Shown one piece after another: positions 49,912 through 58,310 of a DNA stretch of 64,000 nucleotides; position 1 is the stretch's first letter; every line of letters starts with the position of its first letter. Made by a program: the position numbers and the translations under genes. The stretch comes from Sporomusa acidovorans (lineage in GTDB: Bacteria; Bacillota; Negativicutes; Sporomusales; Sporomusaceae). The stretch spans positions 1-64,000 of the forward strand of contig NZ_FNAM01000034.1 of assembly GCF_900101845.1 (NCBI RefSeq), read 5' to 3'. The notes below the pieces were generated by a model that had not been told where the DNA came from, ran no database searches, and worked only from the letters and a program-made list of their open reading frames with translations.

Positions 49912-51753
49912 ATGTATCGTCAACTACGAAAATTATTTATCGGCCGCCCCCTGCACAACCGTGAGCTAACTGCTGAGCATTTGCCCAAATGGAAAGCGTT
50001 ATCGATTTTTTCTTCCGACGCACTCTCTTCGGTTGGTTATGGACCGGAGCAGATTGCTATTACGCTAGCTGTACCGGGATTACTGCTCTACGGATATATT
50101 GGCTATGTGGCTGCCGCCATTTTAGTGTTACTGGCGATTGTCACTATTTCTTATGTCCAGGTATCCCGCGCCAATCCCGGCGGCGGCGGTTCCTACGCAG
50201 TCGCCAAAAATAATATCGGTGAATTTCCCGCTTTGGTCGCTGCTGCCGCCTTATTTGCCGATTATACCTTAACAGTGGCCGTTAGTGTTTCTTCCGGGAC
50301 CGAAGCCCTCATATCCGCCTTTCCGGACTTGCTGCACGCAGAAGTAACTATAGACTTATTTGTCCTCTTTACTATTTTAATGCTGGTCAACCTCCGTGGC
50401 GTACGGGAGTCTTCCAATGTTTTTGTATTTCCGACTTATTTTTTCGTTATCAGCATGTTTATCTTAATTTTGACAGGAGCATATCAGGCCTTCACCGGTA
50501 CTGCGCCTGTCATTCCCGCAGAGTCTACAACCAAACAACCTTTTGACTGGCTGGTCATAGTACTGCTCTTACGGGCTTTTGCCAGCGGCTGCAGCTCCAT
50601 GACCGGCGTGGAGGCCATCTCCAATGGCGTTCCCATGTTTAAGCAACCGCAGGCGGAAAATGCAATAAAAACAACCTTCCTGATGGCGGGGATGCTCGCA
50701 GTCATGCTGGCCGGCACTACCTTTTTGATTCTTCATAACCACATTCTGCCGCAAGAAAACGTAACCATGCTTTCCCGGCTAGCCGAGGAAACTTTTGGCC
50801 GGGGCTGGATGTACTATTTTCTCCAACTTGCCACCATGCTGGTCCTGTATTTGGCCGCTAATACCTCTTACAACGGGTTACCTCTGCTGCTGTCGATTCT
50901 GGCAAGAGACGGCTATATGCCGCGCTATCTGGGAATTCGGGGAGAACGCCTAAGCTTTTCCAACGGCATTATTCTCCTGAGCCTGTCTGCCGGCGCCTTA
51001 ATTGCCGGCTTTGGCGGCAATGTGGAACATTTGATCTCCTTGTACGCAATTGGTGTATTTCTCTCCTTTACTATTGCGCAAACTGCCCTGGTGATCCATT
51101 GGCGGCGGGAAAAGGGACCCAGTTGGAAACTACGGGCCATAATCAACGCTTGCGGCGCTGTTATTACCGGGATTGTTGTACTGATTATCGCAATTTCGAA
51201 ATTTTTCCTAGGCGCCTGGATTGTACTCCTCTTTATTCCGGCTATGATTTATATTTTTAAAGCCATTAAACAACATTATACCGATATGGCTGAACAGTTA
51301 CACTTATCTTTTGCTGAATGGGAAGCCTTACAACAGGGGCCTCCGGGAAAAAATATTATTGTTGTCCCGGTATCAAGTCCCACAAGTGTCGTCGTACAAA
51401 CGATGCGCTATGCTCATTCTATCAGTATGAATGTAATTGCCTTACATGTTACGACAGACCGGGAATTAGGCCGCAAAGTAGAAGAAAAGTGGAAAATCTG
51501 GGACCCCGGTGTACGCTTGATCACGGTCTATTCCCCTTATCGTCTTGTTATCCAGCCGGTGATCCACTTTATTGAAAAATTGCAAAAAAATAAAGCACCG
51601 GAAGACTTCATTACTGTCTTAATTCCCGAATTTGAAACGAGAAAATGGTGGCACAGGTTTCTCCATAATCAAACCGGGTTGATATTAAGAACCTTGCTTA
51701 TCCTAAAGGAAGATGTAGTGGTAGCCACAATTCCCTACCATCTGAAAAGATAA
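49912..51753 (+). CDS. kimA: Potassium importer KimA (APC superfamily)
   Basis: 613 residues with 12 membrane helices followed by a cytosolic domain of about 150 residues. The N-terminus WKALSIFSSDALSSVGYGPEQ, ANPGGGGSY and FASGCSSMTGVEAISNGVP are characteristic of KimA (formerly YdaO), the high-affinity K+/H+ symporter inhibited by cyclic di-AMP in Bacillus. GAGGAGAG precedes ATG 49912; a frame start at 49897 lies before it. The gene follows kdpDE and a KdpE-like box, so phosphorelay control replaces the usual ydaO-type riboswitch: the 134-base gap is too short for that riboswitch. Confidence 0.9.
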   Translation: MYRQLRKLFIGRPLHNRELTAEHLPKWKALSIFSSDALSSVGYGPEQIAITLAVPGLLLYGYIGYVAAAILVLLAIVTISYVQVSRANPGGGGSYAVAKNNIGEFPALVAAAALFADYTLTVAVSVSSGTEALISAFPDLLHAEVTIDLFVLFTILMLVNLRGVRESSNVFVFPTYFFVISMFILILTGAYQAFTGTAPVIPAESTTKQPFDWLVIVLLLRAFASGCSSMTGVEAISNGVPMFKQPQAENAIKTTFLMAGMLAVMLAGTTFLILHNHILPQENVTMLSRLAEETFGRGWMYYFLQLATMLVLYLAANTSYNGLPLLLSILARDGYMPRYLGIRGERLSFSNGIILLSLSAGALIAGFGGNVEHLISLYAIGVFLSFTIAQTALVIHWRREKGPSWKLRAIINACGAVITGIVVLIIAISKFFLGAWIVLLFIPAMIYIFKAIKQHYTDMAEQLHLSFAEWEALQQGPPGKNIIVVPVSSPTSVVVQTMRYAHSISMNVIALHVTTDRELGRKVEEKWKIWDPGVRLITVYSPYRLVIQPVIHFIEKLQKNKAPEDFITVLIPEFETRKWWHRFLHNQTGLILRTLLILKEDVVVATIPYHLKR

Positions 51754-51770
51754 GAATACTATTAGACGTA

Positions 51771-51812
51771 AAAATGCCCTATGGCCACTTTGCTGACTAT
51801 AGGGCACTTTTA
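51771..51812 (+). terminator. Terminator of kimA
   Basis: TGCCCTAT (51775-51782) pairs with ATAGGGCA (51799-51806) with an imperfect inner stem, followed by CTTTTAC. It starts 18 bases past the stop codon. Confidence 0.75.
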
Positions 51813-51840
51813 CGCTCGTTGAAATTATATTTTATATGCG

Positions 51841-51954
51841 CTAAGAATGACGATGAACAACGACAATCAGGCCTAAAATCCTAAAAACTTCACTTGAAAC
51901 ACTGCCGGCAGGCAAGCGCGCATACCCGGAAAATAAAACTCTGTCACTGTCCAC
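51841..51954 (-). pseudogene. Truncated DUF3870-like gene remnant
   Basis: GTG 51954 with GGGGG seven bases upstream begins a 37-codon frame whose product contains VLFSGYARLPAGS and ILGLIVVVHRHS. This is the start of DUF3870 proteins (normally about 95-110 residues, with a GYARLP motif). The frame ends where the family would continue. What follows is intergenic DNA and the kimA terminator, so about two thirds of the gene seem to be lost. Assignment is by motif only. Confidence 0.45.
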
Positions 51955-51986
51955 GTTACTACCCCCAGTTAAATTTTTATCGATTT

Positions 51987-52080
51987 GTTCATGCTATATA
52001 CAACATACTAAAGATTTTTTGCAGGCAAATAATGTGTCGGCAAAACGTTACTAAATATTCTGATGATAAAAGTCTTTAGT
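51987..52080. repeat. Dispersed repeat, copy 9 (diverged)
   Basis: gctatatacaacatactaaag, then attttttgcaggcaaataatg and tgtcggcaaaacg, ending in aaaagtctttagt, which mirrors the actaaagat start. The rest of 51754-52318 holds the kimA terminator, the DUF3870 remnant and an AT-rich upstream region for the next gene. Confidence 0.6.
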
Positions 52081-52318
52081 TATTTCCTGTAAAACAAATA
52101 AAAAAAGACAGCATGAGCGGTTCACTCAGTCAGTCTCTCTAACGATCCGTTCTTTATTTTTTAATTAAATACCTCTCTTATGATTTTACGAGCTTTTTGC
52201 CCGTTAGTCAAGGTATCCCAAGATATTTACTATTCTTATTTACAAAATACCGCAAACCGCAACAACTAGTGGTAAAGTAGAAGTAATAAAAGTTAATAAA
52301 ATTACGGGAGGTATACTC

Positions 52319-53245
52319 ATGAGAGTTCTGTTAGTAGGCGGAGCGGGCAGTGTCGGACAAAACCTCAGCGAATACCTTTATCAACAAGGCCATACGGTAA
52401 CGGTTGCTGATAAAAACATACGTACTTTTGCTCAAAAAAAGCCTGACGTTGCCACCTGTGTAACCGATCTTACGGATAGGGTACTGCTTAGAAATATTGT
52501 TGCCGGCAATGAAATTGTTGTTAATTTGGCCTGGAGTTTCAGCGATAAACCGGAATTTTTATTCGAACATGATATTGTTGATCACATTAATTTACTTCAT
52601 ACCTGTGCCAATGCCGGTGTCAAACGCTTTATCTATACAAGCACTGCCGGCATCTATGGCTCGCCGCCTGCCCAGCCGGTTGATGAAGCATATTTTTGCC
52701 GGCCGGAACAGGCCCGCAAGCCGCTTTATGCGGTAGCCAAACTTTGTGCCGAACAGTTAGCCTTGGTACTTGGCCGGCAGCATAACCTGCCGGTATCCGT
52801 ATTCCGCTTTTGGTGGGCATTTGGCAATACAATCGGCGGCAAACACTTGCGCGAACTGATCAGGCTCGCCTTGAACGGGCAACCATTAAGAATGGTTAAG
52901 GGCTCTGACGGAACCTTCGTTACCGTGAATGATATCGGGAGGGCTCTTGAACTGACTGCCAGCCGCCTGACAGACTGCGGTAATACCTACAATCTGGGCA
53001 GCCTGTTTCTGGCTTGGGAGGAAATCGGCCAAACTATTATTGAGTTAACCCAATCAACTTCAAAATTACAACTTGTAGATCCGAATGACTGGGACGGTCC
53101 CGCATTTCTTAACGAAACCTGGCACCTTAGCTGGGATAGGGCCGGCAGGGAAATCGGGTACGCGCCTCTACTGGATGAAGGCGGTAACCGCAATGTCTTC
53201 CGCCAGGCATTGGCAAATTGTATTAAAGAAGTGGCAAATAGATAA
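52319..53245 (+). CDS. NAD-dependent epimerase/dehydratase family protein (extended SDR)
   Basis: 308 residues. Rossmann motif GGAGSVGQ at residues 7-14, catalytic Ser/Thr in YTSTAGIYGSPP and the YxxxK pair in YAVAKLCAE, followed by FRFWWAFGN and a sugar-binding C-terminal part. Enzymes of this group epimerise, dehydrate or reduce nucleotide sugars or related compounds. The substrate is unknown; no sugar-nucleotide or cell-wall genes adjoin it. GGGAGG precedes the ATG. Confidence 0.85.
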   Translation: MRVLLVGGAGSVGQNLSEYLYQQGHTVTVADKNIRTFAQKKPDVATCVTDLTDRVLLRNIVAGNEIVVNLAWSFSDKPEFLFEHDIVDHINLLHTCANAGVKRFIYTSTAGIYGSPPAQPVDEAYFCRPEQARKPLYAVAKLCAEQLALVLGRQHNLPVSVFRFWWAFGNTIGGKHLRELIRLALNGQPLRMVKGSDGTFVTVNDIGRALELTASRLTDCGNTYNLGSLFLAWEEIGQTIIELTQSTSKLQLVDPNDWDGPAFLNETWHLSWDRAGREIGYAPLLDEGGNRNVFRQALANCIKEVANR

Positions 53246-53389
53246 AAATTTTCCTATCAGCATGCCTAAAAATCGACTTTATCCGACTTTAAAAATAAAA
53301 ATTCGAAAATTTTGATATTGAGCAGGATTTTTTTACTGATCAGCGAATATACATATAAAAACATATTGTGGACTGAGATGAAGAGAAGT

Positions 53390-53446
53390 CCGGGAATGAC
53401 CATATAATTTTAGGATGGTTATTTTCGGGTTTCTCTTTTTCTTTTG
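53390..53446 (+). terminator. Leader terminator just upstream of the GlpA-like gene
   Basis: CCGGGAATGACCAT (53390-53403) pairs, with several G-U pairs, with ATGGTTATTTTCGG (53415-53428), and a pyrimidine-rich tract TTTCTCTTTTTCTTTT follows. It ends 29 bases before the ATG and lies 145 bases after the previous stop codon. It is either the distant terminator of the epimerase gene or an attenuator in the leader, as in the glycerol-responsive glpD leader of Bacillus, which is read through with GlpP. Confidence 0.5.
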
Positions 53447-53474
53447 TCCAAATTCACTAAGAGGAAGTGAAAGC

Positions 53475-54950
53475 ATGCTCAATATTGATAAGACTGACGT
53501 CGTAGTTATCGGTGGCGGTATTACCGGTACGGCGATTGTCCGGGAACTCTCCAAATATGAGCTTGATGTTGTGTTACTGGAAAAAAATCCGGACATTGCG
53601 TCCGGCAGCACCAAAGCCAATAGCGGCATTCTTCATGCCGGTTTTGATGCCAAGCCCGGGTCACTTAAGGCAACTTTGAATGTTCGTGGCAACAAGTTAT
53701 ACCACGACTTAGAAGACGAACTGGGCCTTGATATAAAATGGACAGGATCATTGGTTGTTGCCGTGAATTCTGACGAGCAGGAGACACTGAAAGAATTACT
53801 GGAGCGGGGCCGCACCAATGGTGTTCCGGGGCTGGCAATCCTCTCCCGGGAAGAAGTGTTGGCCAGAGAACCAAACATTACTCCGAATGTAACAGGCGCT
53901 TTATGGGCGCCTTCTGCCGGTATTTTTCTGCCATTCGGCGCGGCGCTTGCTTTTGCTGAAAATGCTGTTAAGAACGGCGCCAAAGTGGTAACAGACTGCC
54001 CGGTGGAAGAAATGGTGACTGAGAACGGCAAAATTACCGGTGTCCGGACAAAACACGGCTTTTTGTCTGCCAAATACGTAATCAACGCTGCCGGTGTTCA
54101 TGCCGATGAAATAAGCCGGCTGGCCGGCGATGATAGCTTTGCCATAAAACCGCGTAAAGGGGAGTATATCCTTTTTGATAAAAAGGTCAGCAATTTGGTT
54201 CAAAATGTACTATTCCCCACACCCAGCAAAGTCTCCAAAGGAATACTGGTTTCCCCCACTGTACATGGCAATATTTTTATCGGCCCTAATGCCCAGGATG
54301 TTGATGATAAAGAAGATGTAGCCACTTCGCTGGGCGGTTTACAGGAAATTGTCAGCAAAGCGCAGCAATTACTACCAAAACTGCCATTAAATGCGGCCAT
54401 TACCCAGTTTAGCGGTCTGCGAGCCGCTGCCGACGGCGGCGGGGATTTCATCATTCGCCCTTCAGCTATTGTCCAGGGATTATTTCATGCCGCCGGCATT
54501 CAGTCGCCCGGCTTGACTTCAGCCCCGGCCATAGCGGAAATGCTGGTCAATATTCTTAAGGACCAGGGAATGGAATTGAAACGCAAAGTGAATTTTGATC
54601 CGGTAAATCCCCGCAAAATTGTCTTCCGCGAACTCTCCCATGCAGCACAACAGCAACTGATCGCCCAAAATCCATTATATGGCCGGGTAATCTGCCGTTG
54701 CGAAACCATCACGGAGGCAGAAATTATTGAAGCCATTCATGGCTTGTGCGGTGCCCGTACGGTTGACGCCGTAAAACGGCGGACCCGCGCCGGCATGGGA
54801 CGCTGTCAGGGAGGCTTCTGCGGTCCGCGGGTAACGGCAATCCTGGCCCGGGAACTAAATATTCCGGTAACAGCCGTACGAAAAGATTCGCCCGCGTCTT
54901 ATCTTTTCTTTGACAAACTGACCGCAGACTGCAGGGAGGCGTTACAATGA
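53475..54950 (+). CDS. GlpA-like FAD-dependent dehydrogenase with BFD-type 2Fe-2S domain
   Basis: 491 residues. FAD-binding GGGITGTAIVRELSKY near the N-terminus, the DAO domain with GILHAGFDAKPGS and HAAGIQSPGLTSAPAIA, and a C-terminal 2Fe-2S domain (CRCETITEAEI ... AGMGRCQGGFCGPR). This plan equals the anaerobic glycerol-3-phosphate dehydrogenase subunit A and related oxidoreductases. Start ATG 53475 with GAGGAAG in front. It forms an operon (four-base overlap) with an FAD oxidoreductase and DUF1667 gene, a set often found next to glycerol kinase, which is absent here; glycerol-3-phosphate is therefore likely but not proven. Confidence 0.9.
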   Translation: MLNIDKTDVVVIGGGITGTAIVRELSKYELDVVLLEKNPDIASGSTKANSGILHAGFDAKPGSLKATLNVRGNKLYHDLEDELGLDIKWTGSLVVAVNSDEQETLKELLERGRTNGVPGLAILSREEVLAREPNITPNVTGALWAPSAGIFLPFGAALAFAENAVKNGAKVVTDCPVEEMVTENGKITGVRTKHGFLSAKYVINAAGVHADEISRLAGDDSFAIKPRKGEYILFDKKVSNLVQNVLFPTPSKVSKGILVSPTVHGNIFIGPNAQDVDDKEDVATSLGGLQEIVSKAQQLLPKLPLNAAITQFSGLRAAADGGGDFIIRPSAIVQGLFHAAGIQSPGLTSAPAIAEMLVNILKDQGMELKRKVNFDPVNPRKIVFRELSHAAQQQLIAQNPLYGRVICRCETITEAEIIEAIHGLCGARTVDAVKRRTRAGMGRCQGGFCGPRVTAILARELNIPVTAVRKDSPASYLFFDKLTADCREALQ

Positions 54951-56206
54951 GTCAACTTAACTATGATATCGCAATCATCGGCGGCGGTCCGGCCGGGTTG
55001 GCGGCTGCCCACAGCGCTTGTCAAGCCGGGGCCAAGCGTGTGCTCATTATTGAGCGCGACCGGGAGTTAGGCGGCATCCTGCAGCAATGTATCCATAACG
55101 GATTTGGCTTGCACAAATTTCAGGAAGAGTTAACAGGGCCGGGTTATGCCGGACGCTATATCAAACTTGTCAAACAAGACGCCGCTGTTGAAATTATGCT
55201 GGATACTATGGTATTGGAGGTAACGGCTGGCAAAACCATCTGGGCGGTCAACCCTAAATTTGGTTTAATGGAAATCATACCTAAAGCTGTTATTTTCGCT
55301 ATGGGGTGCCGGGAAAGAACCCGGGGCGCTATCCGTATCCCAGGATTTCGTCCTGCCGGCGTATTCACCGCCGGAGCCGCCCAACGCATGGTCAATATGG
55401 AAGGTTATCTGCCCGGCAAAAAAGTCGTCATTCTGGGCTCAGGCGACATCGGCCTAATCATGGCCAGAAGAATGTCGCTGGAAGGCGCTAAGGTGCAGGG
55501 GGTACTGGAAATCATGCCTTACTCCAACGGCCTGACCCGCAATATTGTCCAATGCCTGGAAGACTATGACATACCCCTTCACCTTTCTCATACCATCACC
55601 AAAATTCACGGCAGTGACCGGGTAACCGGGGTTACCTGTGCCGCCGTTGACGACAAGCTGCAACCTATTGCCGGAACCGAATTTGACATCGAGTGTGACT
55701 GTCTGCTGCTGTCGGTTGGACTCATTCCGGAGAATGAACTGTCACAAGCGGCAGGAGTGCTGTTAGATCCCATTACCGGCGGACCGGTGGTGAATCAGCT
55801 CCGTCAAACCTCTCTGCCCGGCTTTTTTGCAGCCGGCAATGTCGTCCATGTACACGATTTAGTCGATTTTGTATCGGAAGAGGGCGAAATAGCCGGCAAA
55901 TATGCGGCCCAGTATGCGCTCGGAACTCTTGCCGAATCTCTGCGCACCATTGCCGTAACGGCAGGAACAGGCATCCGTACGGTGGTGCCGCAGCAAATTG
56001 CTGTACCGAAAACGCCGTCCGAACCGGTTCGGTTATTTATGCGGGTCGGCAAACCGGACAAAAAAGTAAAAATTACCGTAACCAGTGCGGAGCAAATCCT
56101 CAAAGAACGCCGCCTGCCGGTGGCCAAACCCAGCGAAATGATTGTCGTGGAAGTACCTGCCAGCGAACTAGTAAACGCAGGTGACCAAATTACAGTGTCA
56201 CTATAA
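54947..56206 (+). CDS. FAD/NAD(P)-dependent oxidoreductase (partner of the GlpA-like protein)
   Basis: 419 residues. Two dinucleotide-binding motifs are seen: GGGPAGLAAAHSA (FAD) near residue 11 and VVILGSGDIGLIMARR (NAD(P)) near residue 160; CRERTRGAIRIPG lies between them and AAGNVVHVHDLVDFVSEEG near residue 290. This type is found with GlpA-like and DUF1667 proteins and probably passes electrons from the substrate flavin to another carrier in the cytoplasm. Ribosome site GGAGG just before the ATG inside the preceding gene. Confidence 0.88.
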   Translation: MSQLNYDIAIIGGGPAGLAAAHSACQAGAKRVLIIERDRELGGILQQCIHNGFGLHKFQEELTGPGYAGRYIKLVKQDAAVEIMLDTMVLEVTAGKTIWAVNPKFGLMEIIPKAVIFAMGCRERTRGAIRIPGFRPAGVFTAGAAQRMVNMEGYLPGKKVVILGSGDIGLIMARRMSLEGAKVQGVLEIMPYSNGLTRNIVQCLEDYDIPLHLSHTITKIHGSDRVTGVTCAAVDDKLQPIAGTEFDIECDCLLLSVGLIPENELSQAAGVLLDPITGGPVVNQLRQTSLPGFFAAGNVVHVHDLVDFVSEEGEIAGKYAAQYALGTLAESLRTIAVTAGTGIRTVVPQQIAVPKTPSEPVRLFMRVGKPDKKVKITVTSAEQILKERRLPVAKPSEMIVVEVPASELVNAGDQITVSL

Positions 56207-56230
56207 ACCAAACAAGGCGGTGAATAAGAA

Positions 56231-56611
56231 ATGGCACAATGTGTAAAAAAAATCAATTGTATTGTCTGTCCTCTCAGCTGTGTGGGAGAAGTAACTTTAG
56301 AAAACGGTGAAATTCAGGCTATTACCGGGTTTACCTGTGATCGCGGCAGCAAATATGGCGAAGAAGAAGTAACCTCGCCCAAACGTACCCTTACTACCAC
56401 CGTAAGAGTTGATAACGGAGAATTACCTTTACTGCCTGTGGTCTCCAGGACAGCGCTGCCCAAAGACAAAGTAATGGCCTGCGCCCGTCATTTGTCTGCT
56501 GTCAGAGTGAAAGCCCCGGTGGCGGAAGGCGATGTTGTCTGCCCCAACATTTTGGGTCTGGGAGTAGATATTATTGCTACGCGCGATTTGGCTCTATCCT
56601 GTGCAAATTAA
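56231..56611 (+). CDS. DUF1667 protein, probable Fe-S or redox partner
   Basis: 126 residues with cysteines arranged as CIVCPLSCVG near the N-terminus, TCDRGSKYG, and later CAR and VCPNILGLGVDIIATR. This family almost always follows the two oxidoreductase genes found upstream, with the role of a small electron-transfer subunit inferred from that. AAGGCGGTGA precedes the ATG. Confidence 0.88.
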   Translation: MAQCVKKINCIVCPLSCVGEVTLENGEIQAITGFTCDRGSKYGEEEVTSPKRTLTTTVRVDNGELPLLPVVSRTALPKDKVMACARHLSAVRVKAPVAEGDVVCPNILGLGVDIIATRDLALSCAN

Positions 56612-56688
56612 ATTAGAAGGTTTTTCCAATTTAACTCAACCTATCTTCCTGGCGTGATAAGCAAATTAACCTTGCATATTTAACCGAC

Positions 56689-56720
56689 AGAAACCCGCGA
56701 AAAGATTCCGCGGGTTTCTG
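56689..56720 (+). terminator. Terminator of the GlpA-like operon
   Basis: AAACCCGCG (56691-56699) pairs with CGCGGGTTT (56709-56717) with a short loop, followed by CTGTG. T run is weak. Confidence 0.75.
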
Positions 56721-56722
56721 TG

Positions 56723-56793
56723 TACTAAAGATTTTTTGCAGGCGCAATACACCACCCGCCTGCGCCTGCAAACTTCTTTAATGTGAAATATAT
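56723..56793. repeat. Dispersed repeat, copy 10 (left arm deleted)
   Basis: gtactaaagattttttgcag followed by gcgcaatacaccacccgcc, tgcgcctgcaaacttc and tttaatgtgaaatatata. Both outer ends are intact, but the left GGGTGGTGT arm is missing. The rest of 56612-57028 holds the terminator, a doubtful short frame and the upstream region of the MFS gene. Confidence 0.75.
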
Positions 56794-56818
56794 AATTGCA
56801 ATCTAAACTTCCGTAACT

Positions 56819-56920
56819 TTATCGGCCATAATTCTCCAGACTTTTTGTTTCAATAATCGGTGTTGAAGTCGATCCTCTCGCAATGATCCAGGTAAAATTC
56901 GTTTTTTCTATTGAAATCAC
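56819..56920 (-). CDS. Doubtful 33-codon reading frame
   Basis: A frame on the minus strand encodes a peptide including EKTNFTWIIARGSTSTPIIE, followed by TKSLENYGR. AGGAGTG lies six bases before ATA 56911; GTG 56920 overlaps that ribosome site. It would be another case of an AUA start, or chance. No family recognised and no terminator seen. Confidence 0.2.
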   Translation of the reverse strand: MISIEKTNFTWIIARGSTSTPIIETKSLENYGR

Positions 56921-57028
56921 TCCTGTTGAGTTATACACTTATTTATATATTGTTTTACAAGTTAGGTATTAGGCTGTTCATTACAAGCAACGGTAATGTA
57001 CTCTTATTTATGAATTGTGGTGAGATGA

Positions 57029-58186
57029 ATGAATTGCATACGTTCGATAACCGATAAACAATTAGTCTTAATTTTAGGGTTAGCCGGATTCATTTCGGCG
57101 GCAGACAATTGGATTGTCTCGCCTATCTTGCCGGCCATTGCAGCAGGATTTGCTGTTTCTATCGCCCAGGTTGGCATTATCTTAACAGCCTATCTGATCC
57201 CTTATGGAATTATGCAGCCTGTCTACGGTTATATCAGTGACCGTTGGGGTAAAGCCAAAATACTCAAATGGATCGTGTTCGGGCTGGCTTTTGGCACTAT
57301 CGGTTGTGCCATCGCGCCTTCTTTATGGGTTCTCTGTCTATGGCGGCTGATAACAGGCTTTTTTGCCGCAGGGGTAATTGCTGTATCCCTGGCTATGATT
57401 GGCGACACGGTAGCGTTATCGGACCGGCAGAAATATGTAGGAAAATTTATGGGAATTGTATTTCTTGGACAAGGATTAAGTGTTGGTTTGGGTGGTATTT
57501 TCGCTAATTTTATTAGTTGGCGGATAGCTTTTATTTCTTTTGCCGTTCTCACCATCTGCATCCTTCCCTTTATGCAAAAACTGCCTAAAGACGTGTCCAC
57601 TCCAACAAACTACAGTTTTTTTAATGAAGTGAAACAGGTAACCTTAACACCCAAAGGGAAAGTAATCTTCCCGCTCGCCCTGGCTACAGGATTTCTATTG
57701 CTGGGCCTATACAGTTACTTAGGTGCATTTTTCCATGAGGTTACCGGTCTAAACTATGTCCAAGTCGGGCTGATTGTAATGTGTTACGGATTCGCCTGTC
57801 TGCTCGCAGGACACCAAATCGGTAATCTTGGACAAAAATTCGGACATCAAAAGACAATACTATTGGGCGGGTTTCTGGCGTTAAGTACCGCTTTAATTTT
57901 AGCAAGTCTGCCTTACTGGCCTGCAGGGTTACTGGCGACAGTCAGCCTGGGGTTTGGTTATATTTTTATTCAATCCACTTTGGCGACCATTGCTTTCGAT
58001 GTCGCCACCGAACACAAAGGACTTCCTTCCGCATTAATTGGATTAGGTCTATTTGGCGGCGGCGGTTTGGGCACCGCATTCGGCAGTTTTCTGCTTTCTT
58101 GGGGAAATTATCAAACCCTATGGCTTTGCCTGGCTTCCGGTATAGCCTTGTTTATTGTTGCTACATCGAAACTGCATTTTGACTGA
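57029..58186 (+). CDS. MFS transporter, 12 helices (drug/metabolite efflux type)
   Basis: 385 residues. Motif A-like GYISDRWGKAKIL between helices 2 and 3 and LWRLITGFFAAGVIAVSLAMIGD in helices 4-5, typical of the DHA1 drug:H+ antiporter group. Substrate unknown. GGTGAG precedes the ATG. It stands alone between the GlpA-like operon and a convergent gene pair. Confidence 0.85.
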   Translation: MNCIRSITDKQLVLILGLAGFISAADNWIVSPILPAIAAGFAVSIAQVGIILTAYLIPYGIMQPVYGYISDRWGKAKILKWIVFGLAFGTIGCAIAPSLWVLCLWRLITGFFAAGVIAVSLAMIGDTVALSDRQKYVGKFMGIVFLGQGLSVGLGGIFANFISWRIAFISFAVLTICILPFMQKLPKDVSTPTNYSFFNEVKQVTLTPKGKVIFPLALATGFLLLGLYSYLGAFFHEVTGLNYVQVGLIVMCYGFACLLAGHQIGNLGQKFGHQKTILLGGFLALSTALILASLPYWPAGLLATVSLGFGYIFIQSTLATIAFDVATEHKGLPSALIGLGLFGGGGLGTAFGSFLLSWGNYQTLWLCLASGIALFIVATSKLHFD

Positions 58187-58233
58187 CAAATACCAGGGTT
58201 CCGGCTTGGCGAAGTTGTCTTGCCCATATAAAT

Positions 58234-58285
58234 ATAGCTGTTCCCCATACCTCAAAATTCATTTTGGAGCGTGGGAAACAGCTAT
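58234..58285. terminator. Long hairpin between convergent genes
   Basis: ATAGCTGTT ... CCCA with inner CTC-AAAAT pairs with ATTTTGGAG ... TGGG ... AACAGCTAT across 52 bases. It lies between the MFS gene and the convergent nucleoside-recognition gene and probably stops transcription from both sides, although T runs are short. Confidence 0.55.
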
Positions 58286-58310
58286 GTTCTTATCTATGGT
58301 ATACATGCAT

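Noticed and set aside
52100..52155. Hairpin GAGCGG...CCGTTC upstream of the epimerase gene as terminator
   Set aside because: Only six pairs at the outer stem and a 26-base loop with weak inner pairing; could not be supported.
53633..54085. 150-codon minus-strand open frame opposite the GlpA-like gene
   Set aside because: Shadow of a conserved FAD-domain coding region; Ser/Pro-rich nonsense composition typical of antisense frames.
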